Origin: Mycobacterium sp. | GTDB taxonomy: Bacteria; Actinomycetota; Actinomycetes; Mycobacteriales; Mycobacteriaceae | Direction of reading: 5' to 3' | DNA: 64,000 nt | NCBI GenBank assembly: GCA_023264735.1 | Contig: JAHFVD010000020.1 | Coordinates: 45,021 to 109,020, forward strand | Shown here: in pieces, positions 43,671 through 53,816 of the stretch | Layout of the letters: the number at the start of each line of letters is the position of its first letter | Position numbering within the stretch: the stretch's first letter is position 1 | The notes under the pieces: model-generated | The model's input: the letters and a program-made list of their open reading frames with translations, nothing else | Told to the model about the DNA's origin: nothing | Database searches by the model: none | Program-made: the position numbers and the translations under genes

Positions 43671-45059
43671 ATGTCGAGGCCCGCCGCCGCGGTCCGCAGT
43701 GTGATCAAGGCGTATGACGTGCGTGGCCTGGTCGGCAAGGAGATCGACGAGGACTTCGTCACCGACGTGGCCGCTGCGTTCGCCCGCCTGATCCGAGCCG
43801 AAGGCGGGACAAGCGTGGCCATCGGCTACGACATGCGCGAAAGCTCGCCGGCATTGGCCAAGGCATTCGGCGAGGGGGTCACCGCACAGGGCCTCGACGT
43901 CGTGCGCATCGGGCTGGCGTCCACCGATCAGCTGTACTTCGCGTCCGGATTTCTCGGCTGTGCGGGTGCGATGTTCACCGCCAGCCACAATCCCGCCGCC
44001 TATAACGGCATCAAACTGTGTCGTGCCGGGGCCAAGCCCGTCGGCGAAGACACCGGGCTGGCGCTGATCCGCGACGAGGTGATCGCCGGCGTCCCGGCTT
44101 ACGACGGCACGCGTGGGCAGGTCAGGGATCAGGACGTGTTGGCCGATTACGGCCAGTTCTTGCGCTCGCTGGTCGATATGGCCGAGTTGCGCCCGCTGCG
44201 GGTGGCTGTCGACGCCGGTAACGGTATGGCCGGGCACACCACGCCCGCGGTCCTCGGGCCCATCTCGCCGCTGACGCTGCTGCCGCTGTACTTCGAGCTC
44301 GACGGATCGTTCCCCAACCACGAAGCCAATCCACTGGAGCCGTCCAACCTGGTCGATCTGCAGAGGTTCGTGTTGGAGACCGGTGCCGATATCGGGTTGG
44401 CGTTCGACGGGGACGCCGACCGCTGTTTCGTCGTCGACGAGCGGGGCGGGCCCGTCTCACCGTCGGCGGTCACCGCACTGGTCGCGGGCCGCGAGCTCAC
44501 CCGGGAGATCGGTGCGACGGTGATCCACAACCTGATCACGTCGCGCGCCGTGCCCGAGTTGGTGATCGAGCGCGGCGGCACACCCGTGCGTTCGCGGGTC
44601 GGGCACTCCTATATCAAGGCACTGATGGCCGACACCGGCGCGATCTTCGGCGGTGAGCATTCCGCGCACTACTACTTCCGTGATTTCTGGGGCGCGGACT
44701 CCGGCATGCTGGCCGCGCTGCATGTGCTGGCCGCGCTCGGCGAACAGGACCGTCCGCTGTCGGAACTGATGGCGAACTATGAGCGTTACGAAGCCTCCGG
44801 CGAGATCAACTTCCGAGTTCTCAATGCGCCGGCTTGTGTCGAGAAGGTGCTGAGAACCTTTGGCAACCAGGTTGTTTCGCTGGATCACCTGGACGGAGTG
44901 ACGGTCGATCTCGGCGAAGGCGCCTGGTTCAACCTGCGCACTTCGAACACCGAACCGCTGCTTCGTCTCAACGTCGAGGCTCGCAGCGCCGACGAGATCG
45001 CTGAGATCGTTCGCCGGGTTTCCGAGGACATCGCGGCTCAACCGGACGGGCCGACGTGA
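43671..45059 (+). CDS. manB: Phosphomannomutase/phosphoglucomutase
   Basis: 462 residues of the alpha-D-phosphohexomutase family. The active-site serine is in AMFTASHNPAAYNGIKL, the metal loop is GLAFDGDADRCFVVDERGG, and the sugar-binding GGEHSAHYYFRD and phosphate-binding RTSNTEPLLRLNVEARS loops are present. It interconverts mannose-6- and mannose-1-phosphate, feeding the GDP-mannose enzyme at 37912. Orthologue of Rv3257c (also called pmmA or manB). The end overlaps the next gene by four bases. Confidence 0.93.
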   Translation: MSRPAAAVRSVIKAYDVRGLVGKEIDEDFVTDVAAAFARLIRAEGGTSVAIGYDMRESSPALAKAFGEGVTAQGLDVVRIGLASTDQLYFASGFLGCAGAMFTASHNPAAYNGIKLCRAGAKPVGEDTGLALIRDEVIAGVPAYDGTRGQVRDQDVLADYGQFLRSLVDMAELRPLRVAVDAGNGMAGHTTPAVLGPISPLTLLPLYFELDGSFPNHEANPLEPSNLVDLQRFVLETGADIGLAFDGDADRCFVVDERGGPVSPSAVTALVAGRELTREIGATVIHNLITSRAVPELVIERGGTPVRSRVGHSYIKALMADTGAIFGGEHSAHYYFRDFWGADSGMLAALHVLAALGEQDRPLSELMANYERYEASGEINFRVLNAPACVEKVLRTFGNQVVSLDHLDGVTVDLGEGAWFNLRTSNTEPLLRLNVEARSADEIAEIVRRVSEDIAAQPDGPT

Positions 45060-46129
45060 GCGCCGTGCACGCCACCATCGATCTCGATGACACCGAGGGC
45101 CTGCTTGAGGCCGACCGCGACGGACTGCTGCGGGCCGCGGCGATGGCGGGCGCGCAGGTGCGTGCCACCGCCGCCGCCGTGGACGAAGGCGAGTTGGCCG
45201 CGGTGGCCGGCGGACAGCGGCCGCGAACCGTGATCTGGGTGGGCGGCCGCGGAGCGGCCGAGAGCGCGGGCGCGATGCTGGCCGCCACATTCAGCGGAAT
45301 TGCCGGCGAACCGATCGTGGTGGCTTCCGAATCTCCGCCCTGGATCGGACCGCTCGACGTTCTCGTCGTGGCCGGCGACGACGCCGGGGACCCGGCACTG
45401 GTGACCGCGGCGGCGACGGCGGTGCGACGTGGTGCGCGGGTCGTCGTCGCAGCGCCCTACGAGGGGCCGCTGCGCGATGCCACCGCCGGTCGCGCTGCGG
45501 TACTGGAACCGCGGTTGTGGACGCCGGATGAATTCGGGTTGAGCCGCTATCTGGCGGCCGGTCTGGCCGCGTTGCAGGCTGTCGATCCAGCTCTGCAGAC
45601 TGACCTTTCTGCCCTGGCCGACGAACTCGACGCCGAGGCGTTGCGCAACAGTGCGAGCCGCGAAGTGGTCACCAACCCGGCAAAAGCTCTGGCCGAGAGG
45701 ATGTCCGGCCGGCAGGTGGTGATCGCCGGCGATGGTGTGGCCACCTTGGCACTGGCCCGGCACGCGGCCGCAGTGCTGCTGCGGCTGGCCGGTAAGGCCG
45801 TCGCCGCGGCCGGGCTATCTGACGTTCTCGCAGCGTTACGCACAGGCGTGGCAACCCAATTCGGCGACCCGGTGGACGCGCTGTTTCATGACGAAGAGCT
45901 GGACGGCCCGCTATCAAGGGGACCGAGGGTGCTGGCGCTGACCTTGAATGCCGAGCGCGCGAAAGTCGCCGCGCGGGTCAGCGGATACGACGATGTCGAT
46001 CTGGTGGGAGTCGAAGACATCGGGGAAACGGGAGCGGTTCCCGTCGCCATGCGAGCCGAGCAACAGCTCGCGACCCTGGCCGTGCGACTGCAGATGGCCG
46101 CGGTTTATTTGAGATTGGTTGGGGGATAA
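45056..46129 (+). CDS. SIS-domain (TobH-like) sugar-isomerase-related protein (Rv3256c-like)
   Basis: 357 residues resembling the phosphoglucose/phosphomannose isomerase-type SIS proteins annotated TobH in mycobacteria. The first half has GGQRPRTVIWVGGRGAAESA and DVLVVAGDDAGDPALVTAAA, Rossmann-like strands of the SIS fold. The gene sits between phosphomannomutase and mannose-6-phosphate isomerase with four-base overlap upstream, implying a role in mannose metabolism, but no activity is established. GTG start 45056. Confidence 0.83.
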   Translation: MSAVHATIDLDDTEGLLEADRDGLLRAAAMAGAQVRATAAAVDEGELAAVAGGQRPRTVIWVGGRGAAESAGAMLAATFSGIAGEPIVVASESPPWIGPLDVLVVAGDDAGDPALVTAAATAVRRGARVVVAAPYEGPLRDATAGRAAVLEPRLWTPDEFGLSRYLAAGLAALQAVDPALQTDLSALADELDAEALRNSASREVVTNPAKALAERMSGRQVVIAGDGVATLALARHAAAVLLRLAGKAVAAAGLSDVLAALRTGVATQFGDPVDALFHDEELDGPLSRGPRVLALTLNAERAKVAARVSGYDDVDLVGVEDIGETGAVPVAMRAEQQLATLAVRLQMAAVYLRLVGG

Positions 46130-46136
46130 CTTCGGC

Positions 46137-47363
46137 GTGGAATTGCTACGAGGGGCGACACGCACCTACGCGTGGGGATCTCGGACGGCCATAGCGGAAT
46201 TCACCGGACGGCCTTCGCCGACGGCGCATCCCGAGGCGGAGCTGTGGTTCGGCGCTCATCCCGCAGATCCGGCATATCTGGAGACGCCAGACGGGGAAAA
46301 GTCATTGCTCGCAGCCGTGCAGTCCGATCCCGACGGTCAGCTGGGGCCCGCGGTACGGGGCCGCTTCGGTGACGTGCTCCCGTTTCTGGTGAAGGTGCTG
46401 GCGGCCGAGGAGCCACTGTCGCTGCAGGCCCACCCCAGTGCCGAACAGGCCGTCGAGGGCTATGTGCGGGAAGATCGCGTGGGCGTGCCGCTCAAATCGC
46501 CGATCCGCAACTACCGCGACCGCAGCCACAAGCCAGAATTGCTGGTGGCACTGACCGAATTCGATGCCCTCGGCGGGTTTCGGCCGCCCGCTCGGTCGGT
46601 CGCGCTGATGCGTGCGCTGGCGGTGTCCGACCTCGATCCGTTCATCACGCTGCTCGGCGGCCAGCCCGACGCCGACGGTTTGCGCGCGCTGTTCACCACC
46701 TGGATCACCGCACCGCAACCCGACTTGGACGTGCTGATCCCCGCCGTACTCGACGGCGCAGTGGCCTATGTGCGCTCCGGCGAAACGGAATTCGCTGCCG
46801 AAGCCAGAACCCTGCTGGAGCTGGGGGAGCGGTATCCCGGCGACGCGGGCGTGCTGGCCGCCATGCTGCTCAACCGGATCGCACTAGCCCCGGGCGAGGC
46901 GATCTTCATGCCGGCCGGCAATCTGCACAGCTATATCCGTGGTGTGGGTATGGAGGTAATGGCCAACTCAGACAACGTGCTTCGCGGTGGTCTGACCCCC
47001 AAACACGTGGACGTCCCCGAGCTGCTGCGGGTGCTGGACTTCACGCCCGCCGACGAGGGGACGCTGCGTACGCCCACCCACCGTGACGGCATCGAGCTGT
47101 TCTACGACGCCCCGGCGGTGGAGTTCGCCACCTGCGTCCTCATGGTCGACGGGGACGACCTGGGCCACGAGATCGACGCGCCGTCCCGCCATGACGGTCC
47201 GCAGATCCTGGTCTGCACCGAGGGCTCGGTCGTGGTGCGCGCCAAGTCCGACGTCGTGGTGTTGGAGCGCGGGTCTGCGGCCTGGGTGGCCGCCGACGAC
47301 GGTCCGATCCGGCTGGAGGCGACTACGCCCGCCAAGCTCTTTCGGGCTACGGTTGGCCTCTAG
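46137..47363 (+). CDS. manA: Mannose-6-phosphate isomerase, class I
   Basis: 408 residues of the zinc-dependent type I PMI. The metal-site regions are LSLQAHPSAEQAVEGYVRED and RSHKPELLVALTEFDALGGF; further motifs are FMPAGNLHSYIRGVGMEVMA and NVLRGGLTPKHVDVPELLRV. It links fructose-6-phosphate to mannose-6-phosphate. GTG 46137 is preferred, with GGGGGATAA upstream at the end of the preceding gene; an ATG-like start at 46119 overlaps that gene. Orthologue of Rv3255c. Confidence 0.93.
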   Translation: MELLRGATRTYAWGSRTAIAEFTGRPSPTAHPEAELWFGAHPADPAYLETPDGEKSLLAAVQSDPDGQLGPAVRGRFGDVLPFLVKVLAAEEPLSLQAHPSAEQAVEGYVREDRVGVPLKSPIRNYRDRSHKPELLVALTEFDALGGFRPPARSVALMRALAVSDLDPFITLLGGQPDADGLRALFTTWITAPQPDLDVLIPAVLDGAVAYVRSGETEFAAEARTLLELGERYPGDAGVLAAMLLNRIALAPGEAIFMPAGNLHSYIRGVGMEVMANSDNVLRGGLTPKHVDVPELLRVLDFTPADEGTLRTPTHRDGIELFYDAPAVEFATCVLMVDGDDLGHEIDAPSRHDGPQILVCTEGSVVVRAKSDVVVLERGSAAWVAADDGPIRLEATTPAKLFRATVGL

Positions 47364-47378
47364 CAAGGAGGACAACGG

Positions 47379-48299
47379 ATGTCGACCGACGGCAGCACCA
47401 AGGCGATCCTGGCGGCGCTGGCCGCCAACGCGGGCATAGCGGCCGCGAAGTTTGTCGGGTACGTCATCACCGGCAGTTCGTCGATGCTTGCCGAAGCGGT
47501 GCACTCGGTGGCCGACACGTCCAATCAGGGACTGCTGCTGTTCGGTCAGCGCGAGGCTCGCAAGGAGCCTGACAGCCTGCACCAGTTCGGGTACGGCCGC
47601 AGCCGGTACTTCTACTCGTTCGTCGTCGCCCTCGTGCTGTTCAGCCTCGGCTCGATCTTCGCCCTGTACGAGGGCTATCACAAGATCAGCCACCCGGCGC
47701 CGCTCACCTCACCGATCGTGGCGGTCGTGATCCTGGTGGTGGCAATCGGGTTGGAGTCCTACAGCTTTCGCACCGCGATGGTGGAATCGCGCCCGCTGAA
47801 GGGCAAGAGCACCTGGTGGCAGTTCATCCGCCGCTCGCGCAGCCCCGAGCTGCCGGTGGTGCTGCTCGAAGACACCGGTGCGCTGGTCGGTCTGGTCTTG
47901 GCACTCGCCGGTGTCGGGTTGACGATCCTGACCGGCGATCCGGTGTGGGACGGCATCGGCACAGCTCTCATCGGTGTGCTGCTGGGTGTGATCGCGGTGA
48001 TCTTGATGGTCGAGATGCACAGTCTGCTGATCGGCGAGGGGGCCACCGCCGACGAATGCCAGGCGATCCGGACCGCGCTGGAGCAGACCGCCAATATCGA
48101 CCGGGTCATTCACCTGCGCACGCAGTACCTCGGCCCCGAAGAGATGCTCGTCGGAGCCAAGATCGCGCTGGCCGCCCACACCGACCTGGCCACCGTCGCG
48201 GCCACCATCGACGACGCCGAGGCCGCCGTACGGGCCGCGGTGCCCGCGGCCCAAGTCATCTATCTCGAGCCGGATCTGGACAGGGCACTGGCGCGCTAG
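47379..48299 (+). CDS. Cation diffusion facilitator family transporter
   Basis: 306 residues of the CDF/ZnT family exporting divalent metal ions (Zn, Fe, Mn or Co) in exchange for protons. Five to six membrane helices are visible, starting with NAGIAAAKFVGYVITGSSSM, then EAVHSVADTSNQGLLLFGQR containing the family His-x3-Asp site and VLLEDTGALVGLVLALAGVG with the second acidic site. The C-terminal cytoplasmic domain is about residues 210-300. AAGGAGG precedes the ATG. It is not part of the M. tuberculosis order at this point. Confidence 0.9.
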   Translation: MSTDGSTKAILAALAANAGIAAAKFVGYVITGSSSMLAEAVHSVADTSNQGLLLFGQREARKEPDSLHQFGYGRSRYFYSFVVALVLFSLGSIFALYEGYHKISHPAPLTSPIVAVVILVVAIGLESYSFRTAMVESRPLKGKSTWWQFIRRSRSPELPVVLLEDTGALVGLVLALAGVGLTILTGDPVWDGIGTALIGVLLGVIAVILMVEMHSLLIGEGATADECQAIRTALEQTANIDRVIHLRTQYLGPEEMLVGAKIALAAHTDLATVAATIDDAEAAVRAAVPAAQVIYLEPDLDRALAR

Positions 48300-48600
48300 C
48301 GCCCCGCTGCGCCCACCGGTCGGTACCGCCATGGGGCCGGGTCCTCGGTGCCGTGCAAAGTCAGGTCGCCGATCGCGTTGATCGTCATCCTCTGCCCGTA
48401 GGTCGGGTTGAAGCTCACCACCGCATCGCCGAAGGGCAGCATGCCCAGCCTCGTCTGCTGGGTCCGCGACACCCCGGCCACCACGACCTTCTCGGCGATC
48501 AGTCCGTCGGGAATGCGCAACTGTTGTGTGGCGTAACCGATTCCGACGTCGACGGTCTGTTCCTGCGGCCTGGCGAATCCCCACTCGTAGAGCGTTCTAC
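48296..48600 (-). pseudogene. Remnant of an FAD-dependent monooxygenase (Rv3254-like)
   Basis: The leftward frame in the gap between the CDF gene and alkB reads LYEWGFARPQEQTVDVGIGY, then QLRIPDGLIAEKVVVAG, then directly GMLPFGDAVVSFNPTYGQRM. The first part resembles the middle and the last part the C-terminal FAD-motif (GDAxxxFNPxYGQGM) of flavin monooxygenases such as Rv3254, a neighbour of alkB in M. tuberculosis. The linking section and the N-terminal FAD domain are missing, so this looks like a gene reduced by deletions. The match is from memory of the family. Confidence 0.5.
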
Positions 48601-48672
48601 CTGCTCTACAGCCGCCGCACTCCGTGCTGGCGCAGCGGGAGGCCGCACAAGCCGCAGGTTTACAAAAGGGTC

Positions 48673-48710
48673 TGATTTGTCTAGACACCCGACAAAATCA
48701 CCTCTATAGT
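48673..48710 (+). promoter_or_regulatory. alkB promoter with candidate TetR operator
   Basis: A TATAGT -10 element lies at 48705-48710, about 33 bases before the alkB GTG. Upstream, arms TGATTTGTC (48673-48681) and GACAAAATCA (48691-48700) form an imperfect inverted repeat, and a perfect ten-base palindrome TGTCTAGACA occupies 48678-48687. This is the right place for the operator of the TetR-type regulator encoded at the end of the operon. No good -35 was found. Confidence 0.5.
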
Positions 48711-48742
48711 CAAGTCATCAACGGACTTGGGAGGTAACTGTC

Positions 48743-49981
48743 GTGACGTCTCAACTGGACGCCCCCGCCGCACACGGGTCGTCGGAGCACTGGCGTGACA
48801 AGAAGCGCTATCTGTGGCTGATGGGCCTGATCGCACCGACCGCGCTGTTCGTGGTGCTGCCGGTCATCTGGGGTCTGAACCAGCTCGGCTGGACCACGAT
48901 CTCGCAGGCGTTCTTCTGGGTCGGCCCGGTCCTGATCTACGTGCTGCTGCCGTCGCTGGACCTCAAGTTCGGCCGTGACGGGCAGAACCCGCCCGACGAG
49001 CTGACGGCGGACCTGGAGAACGACAAGTACTACCGGTACTGCACCTACGCGTTCATCCCGTTCCAGTTCGTCAGCATCATCTTCGGCGCCTACATGTTCA
49101 CCGCGTCGAATCTGAGCTGGCTGGGCTACGAGGGCGGCCTGGGCTGGTTCGCCAAGATCGGCCTTGCGCTGTCGGTGGGCGTGCTCGGCGGCACTGGTAT
49201 CAACACTGCCCACGAGATGGGGCACAAGAAGGAGTCGCTGGAGCGCTGGCTGTCCAAGATCAGTCTGGCCCAGACCTTCTACGGCCACTTCTACATCGAG
49301 CACAACCGCGGCCACCATGTCCGCGTCGCCACCCCGGAGGATCCCGCGTCGGCACGCTTCGGTGAAACCTTCTGGGAGTTCTTGCCGCGCAGCGTGTTCG
49401 GTAGCGCGCGCTCGGCGGTCAAACTCGAGGCCGCGCGTATTCGCCGGCTCGGCAAGAGCCCGTGGGATCCGCGGACCTGGCTGGGCAACGACGTTCTCAA
49501 CGCATGGCTGATGTCGGTGGTGCTGTGGGGCCTGCTCATCGCGGTGTTCGGCCCGGCGCTGATTCCGTTCATCGTCATCCAGGCGGTGTTCGGATTCTCG
49601 ATGCTGGAGTCGGTGAACTACCTGGAGCACTACGGGCTGCTGCGCCAGAAGAACGAAAACGGCCGCTACGAGCGCTGCTCGCCGCAGCACAGCTGGAACT
49701 CCGATCATCTGGTGACCAACCTGTTCCTGTATCACCTGCAGCGGCACAGTGATCACCACGCGAACCCGACCCGGCGCTATCAGACGCTGCGCAGCATGGC
49801 CGAAGCGCCCGAATTGCCCAGCGGCTACGCGACGTTGATCGGCGTGACCTACGTCCCGTGGGTGTGGCGACGGATGATGGACCACCGGGTGCTCGAGCAC
49901 TACGACGGTGACATCACCCGGGTGAACATCGATCCGCGCCGGCGGGAGAAGATCCTGGCCCGTTATGGAGCCGCAGCATGA
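48743..49981 (+). CDS. alkB: Alkane 1-monooxygenase
   Basis: 412 residues of the membrane-bound non-heme di-iron alkane hydroxylase. The histidine boxes are HEMGH (about 157-161), HNRGHH (187-192) and RHSDHH (334-339), together with the family motif NYLEHYGLLR. Six hydrophobic helices surround them. It hydroxylates medium-chain n-alkanes at the terminal carbon using electrons from rubredoxin. GTG 48743 follows GGGAGGT. Its stop overlaps the first rubredoxin gene (ATGA), the standard alkB-rubA-rubB-tetR operon (Rv3252c-Rv3249c). Confidence 0.96.
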   Translation: MTSQLDAPAAHGSSEHWRDKKRYLWLMGLIAPTALFVVLPVIWGLNQLGWTTISQAFFWVGPVLIYVLLPSLDLKFGRDGQNPPDELTADLENDKYYRYCTYAFIPFQFVSIIFGAYMFTASNLSWLGYEGGLGWFAKIGLALSVGVLGGTGINTAHEMGHKKESLERWLSKISLAQTFYGHFYIEHNRGHHVRVATPEDPASARFGETFWEFLPRSVFGSARSAVKLEAARIRRLGKSPWDPRTWLGNDVLNAWLMSVVLWGLLIAVFGPALIPFIVIQAVFGFSMLESVNYLEHYGLLRQKNENGRYERCSPQHSWNSDHLVTNLFLYHLQRHSDHHANPTRRYQTLRSMAEAPELPSGYATLIGVTYVPWVWRRMMDHRVLEHYDGDITRVNIDPRRREKILARYGAAA

Positions 49982-50151
49982 GTGCCTACAAGTGCCCGGT
50001 CTGTGACTACGTGTACGACGAGGCGAAAGGTGCTGCGCGGGAGGGGTTTCCGCCCGGCACCGCCTGGGCTGATGTTCCCGACGACTGGTGCTGCCCGGAC
50101 TGCGGGGTGCGCGAAAAAGTGGACTTCGAAGCGATGGAGATTGCGAAATGA
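49978..50151 (+). CDS. rubA: Rubredoxin RubA
   Basis: 57 residues. Two CxxC knuckles, [15 protein letters not shown] and [15 protein letters not shown], hold the single iron. The Ala-Arg-Glu-Gly insert after the first knuckle is typical of the AlkG1/RubA type. It overlaps alkB at its start and rubB at its end, four bases each. It is the first of two electron carriers for AlkB; in other actinobacteria AlkG1-type rubredoxins do not replace the AlkG2 type. Confidence 0.93.
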   Translation: MSAYKCPVCDYVYDEAKGAAREGFPPGTAWADVPDDWCCPDCGVREKVDFEAMEIAK

Positions 50152-50330
50152 CTGATTACAAGTTGTTCGTCTGCGTCCAGTGCGGGTTTGAGTACGACGA
50201 GGCCAAGGGCTGGCCGGAGGACGGCATCGCGCCGGGCACCCGGTGGGACGACATCCCGGAGGACTGGAGCTGCCCGGACTGCGGCGCGGCGAAGTCAGAC
50301 TTCGAGATGGTGGAGGTTGCGAGGCCGTGA
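50148..50330 (+). CDS. rubB: Rubredoxin RubB
   Basis: 60 residues with the CxxC pairs [20 protein letters not shown] and [20 protein letters not shown]. It is of the AlkG2 type that passes electrons from rubredoxin reductase to the alkane hydroxylase. The ATG overlaps the rubA stop, and the stop overlaps the GTG of the TetR gene (GTGA), so the operon is translationally coupled throughout. Orthologue of Rv3250c. Confidence 0.93.
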   Translation: MTDYKLFVCVQCGFEYDEAKGWPEDGIAPGTRWDDIPEDWSCPDCGAAKSDFEMVEVARP

Positions 50331-50959
50331 CCAGTACTCTCCCGCTTGTGAAGAGGTCTCGGGTTCCCTATCCCGAAGCCTCTCGTGCGCTGTTGCGGGA
50401 AACGGTCCTCGACGCGATGCGAGAAGAACTGCTGACCAAGGACTGGTCGGCGATCACCCTGACCGACGTCGCCCGCACCGCCGGGATCAGCCGCCAGACC
50501 ATCTACAACGAATTCGGCTCCCGCCAGGGGCTGGCGCAGGGATATGCCCTGCGGCTGGCCGACCGCCTGGTGGATGCCATCGGCGATGCGATCTCCTCCA
50601 ACGTCGGCGACGTCCTCGCCGCGTTCACCGAGGGTTTCCGGCTGTTCTTCACCGAGTCCGCCGCCGACCCGCTCGTCATCTCCTTGCTGACCGGTGTCGC
50701 GAAGCCCGACCTGCTGCAGATGATCACCACCGACAGTGCGCCGATCATCACCCGCGCCTCGACGCGCCTGACCGAGGCGTTCATGAACAGCTGGGTCAGC
50801 GCCAGCGAAGAGGACGCGGGTGTGCTGGCCCGCGCGATCGTGCGGCTGGCGCTGAGTTACGTCTCGATGCCCCCCGAGGCCGACCACGATGTGGCCCTAG
50901 ACCTGGCCCGATTGATGACGCCGTTCGCCGAACGCTACGGTGTTATCGATATTCCTTAG
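50327..50959 (+). CDS. TetR-family regulator of the alkB operon (AlkX-like)
   Basis: 210 residues. The TetR helix-turn-helix is [23 protein letters not shown], of which the core is [17 protein letters not shown]; the C-terminal ligand domain is all-helical. As the last gene of the alkB-rubA-rubB operon it matches Rv3249c and the AlkX autoregulators of alkane hydroxylase operons. It is likely to bind the inverted repeat in front of alkB and to respond to a fatty acid or alkane product. GTG start 50327 overlaps the rubB stop. Confidence 0.9.
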   Translation: MTSTLPLVKRSRVPYPEASRALLRETVLDAMREELLTKDWSAITLTDVARTAGISRQTIYNEFGSRQGLAQGYALRLADRLVDAIGDAISSNVGDVLAAFTEGFRLFFTESAADPLVISLLTGVAKPDLLQMITTDSAPIITRASTRLTEAFMNSWVSASEEDAGVLARAIVRLALSYVSMPPEADHDVALDLARLMTPFAERYGVIDIP

Positions 50960-51040
50960 CTGTCAGAGCGCCTGAGCGCCTGTCCCGCGAGCCCGCAGGC
51001 TGAGGGTGTCGCCCACGCGCGTCTGCGCGTGTAGAAGGCA

Positions 51041-52525
<1,485 letters not shown>

Positions 52526-52540
52526 GGCGCATCCGTCGGC

Positions 52541-52580
52541 GCGCAGATCGCGATCTCGCGTGAGATCGTGATCTGTGCGC
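52541..52580. repeat. Long inverted repeat after sahH, overlapping the next start
   Basis: Arms at 52541-52557 and 52562-52580 pair over about seventeen bases with one mismatch and one two-base bulge, around a four-base loop. The hairpin begins 16 bases after the sahH stop and so could terminate sahH transcripts, although no T-run follows. Its right arm contains the GTG start (52575) of the M23 lipoprotein, so in a read-through transcript the start codon would be paired. Confidence 0.65.
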
Positions 52581-53786
52581 AGACTGGGGGCACTCGCGGC
52601 ACTGTCCGCGCTGCTTGTCGTCGCAGGGTGTGGTGCACCTGAGCCCACCCAGAGTTCGCCGTCGCCGTCGCCGTCGCCGACGGCGCCAGCCCTGGAAGTA
52701 ACCCCGCTGGTCGGCTCGGTGCCGTTCGCTCCGATCCCGTTCAAGGGATCTGACGGGCTCACCCACCTGGTCTACGAACTCTCGGTCACCAACTTCACCT
52801 CCGGTGAGCTGACGATCAAAGACGTGGCCGTGCTCGACGCCGCCAGCGGCAAGCAGATCGGCGAGCGCGACGCCGCGTCGCTGCAACACCGGGTGTATCC
52901 GGCCGGTTCGCGGGAGGCGACCAACGTGCTGCAAACCGGCCAAGCCGCACTGGTTTTCATGCATGTACCGCTGGCCGATGAGGAGCTGGTCCCGCAACGG
53001 CTCACGCATCGCGTGGAACTGACCGGAACCGCGTTGCCGGGCGGACGCGATCAGCTCACCGAACAGATCGCAGCGACGGCGGTGGACCGGCGGACGCTGC
53101 CGGTGCTGTCGGCGCCGTTGGTGGGGGAGCGCTACGTCGGCGCCGACGGCTGTTGTGACGCACCGCGGCACACCCGCGCGATGCTGCCGATCAACGGCCA
53201 GCTGTATCTGGCGCAGCGCTACGCCGTCGACTTCGAGCAGGCCGACGAGCAGAACCGGCTTTTCACCGGCGATCCGAAGGACCCCAAGAGCTACCAGATC
53301 TTCGGCAAGCAGGTGTTCGCCGTGGCCGATGGCACCGTCGTCGGCACCCGCAATGATCTGCCCGAGCAGACCCCCGGCACCTACCCGCCCAACATCGGGA
53401 TCGACGAGGCCGACGGCAACTTCGTCGTCCTCGACATCGGCAACGGCTTCTTCGTCAACTACGCCCACATGCAACCCGGCAGCGTGCGGCCCAAAGTGGG
53501 CGACAAGGTCAAGCGCGGCGATGTGATCGGTCTGGTCGGCAATTCCGGGAATTCGGTTGCGCCCCATCTTCATTTGCACGTCATGGACGGGCCGTCCCCC
53601 TTGGCGGCCCAAGGCCTGCCCTACCTGTACGACACGTTCACCACGACCGGCCAGGTGGCCAGCACCGGCGTTTTCGACACCGCGGAAGCCACCGGGGTCC
53701 CACTGGCGCTCACGGCCGATGCCAGCCACACCGATCACACCGACGAGATGGTGCTCGACCAGAACCTCGTCACGTTCGCCCGCTAG
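52575..53786 (+). CDS. M23-family metallopeptidase lipoprotein
   Basis: 403 residues. The lipoprotein signal peptide RRLGALAALSALLVVAGC has its lipobox Cys at about residue 19, then a Ser/Pro linker. The C-terminal LytM/M23 domain shows NFVVLDIGNGFFVNYAHMQP, GDKVKRGDVIGLVGNSGNS and the HLHLHVMDG metal motif. It probably trims peptidoglycan or regulates a hydrolase at the outer face of the membrane. It stands between sahH and tmk, which are adjacent in M. tuberculosis. The GTG start lies within a strong inverted repeat. Confidence 0.87.
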   Translation: MRRLGALAALSALLVVAGCGAPEPTQSSPSPSPSPTAPALEVTPLVGSVPFAPIPFKGSDGLTHLVYELSVTNFTSGELTIKDVAVLDAASGKQIGERDAASLQHRVYPAGSREATNVLQTGQAALVFMHVPLADEELVPQRLTHRVELTGTALPGGRDQLTEQIAATAVDRRTLPVLSAPLVGERYVGADGCCDAPRHTRAMLPINGQLYLAQRYAVDFEQADEQNRLFTGDPKDPKSYQIFGKQVFAVADGTVVGTRNDLPEQTPGTYPPNIGIDEADGNFVVLDIGNGFFVNYAHMQPGSVRPKVGDKVKRGDVIGLVGNSGNSVAPHLHLHVMDGPSPLAAQGLPYLYDTFTTTGQVASTGVFDTAEATGVPLALTADASHTDHTDEMVLDQNLVTFAR

Positions 53787-53816
53787 CGCCGGCCACTGAC
53801 CGGCTAGGCTGCCCGC

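Noticed and set aside
48710..49900. Leftward 396-residue open frame opposite alkB
   Set aside because: It overlaps all three histidine boxes of alkB and lacks any motif or ribosome-binding site.
50960..51040. Leader of sahH as an SAH riboswitch
   Set aside because: The 80-base leader does not show the conserved SAH-riboswitch core as I know it, and contains no convincing pseudoknot.
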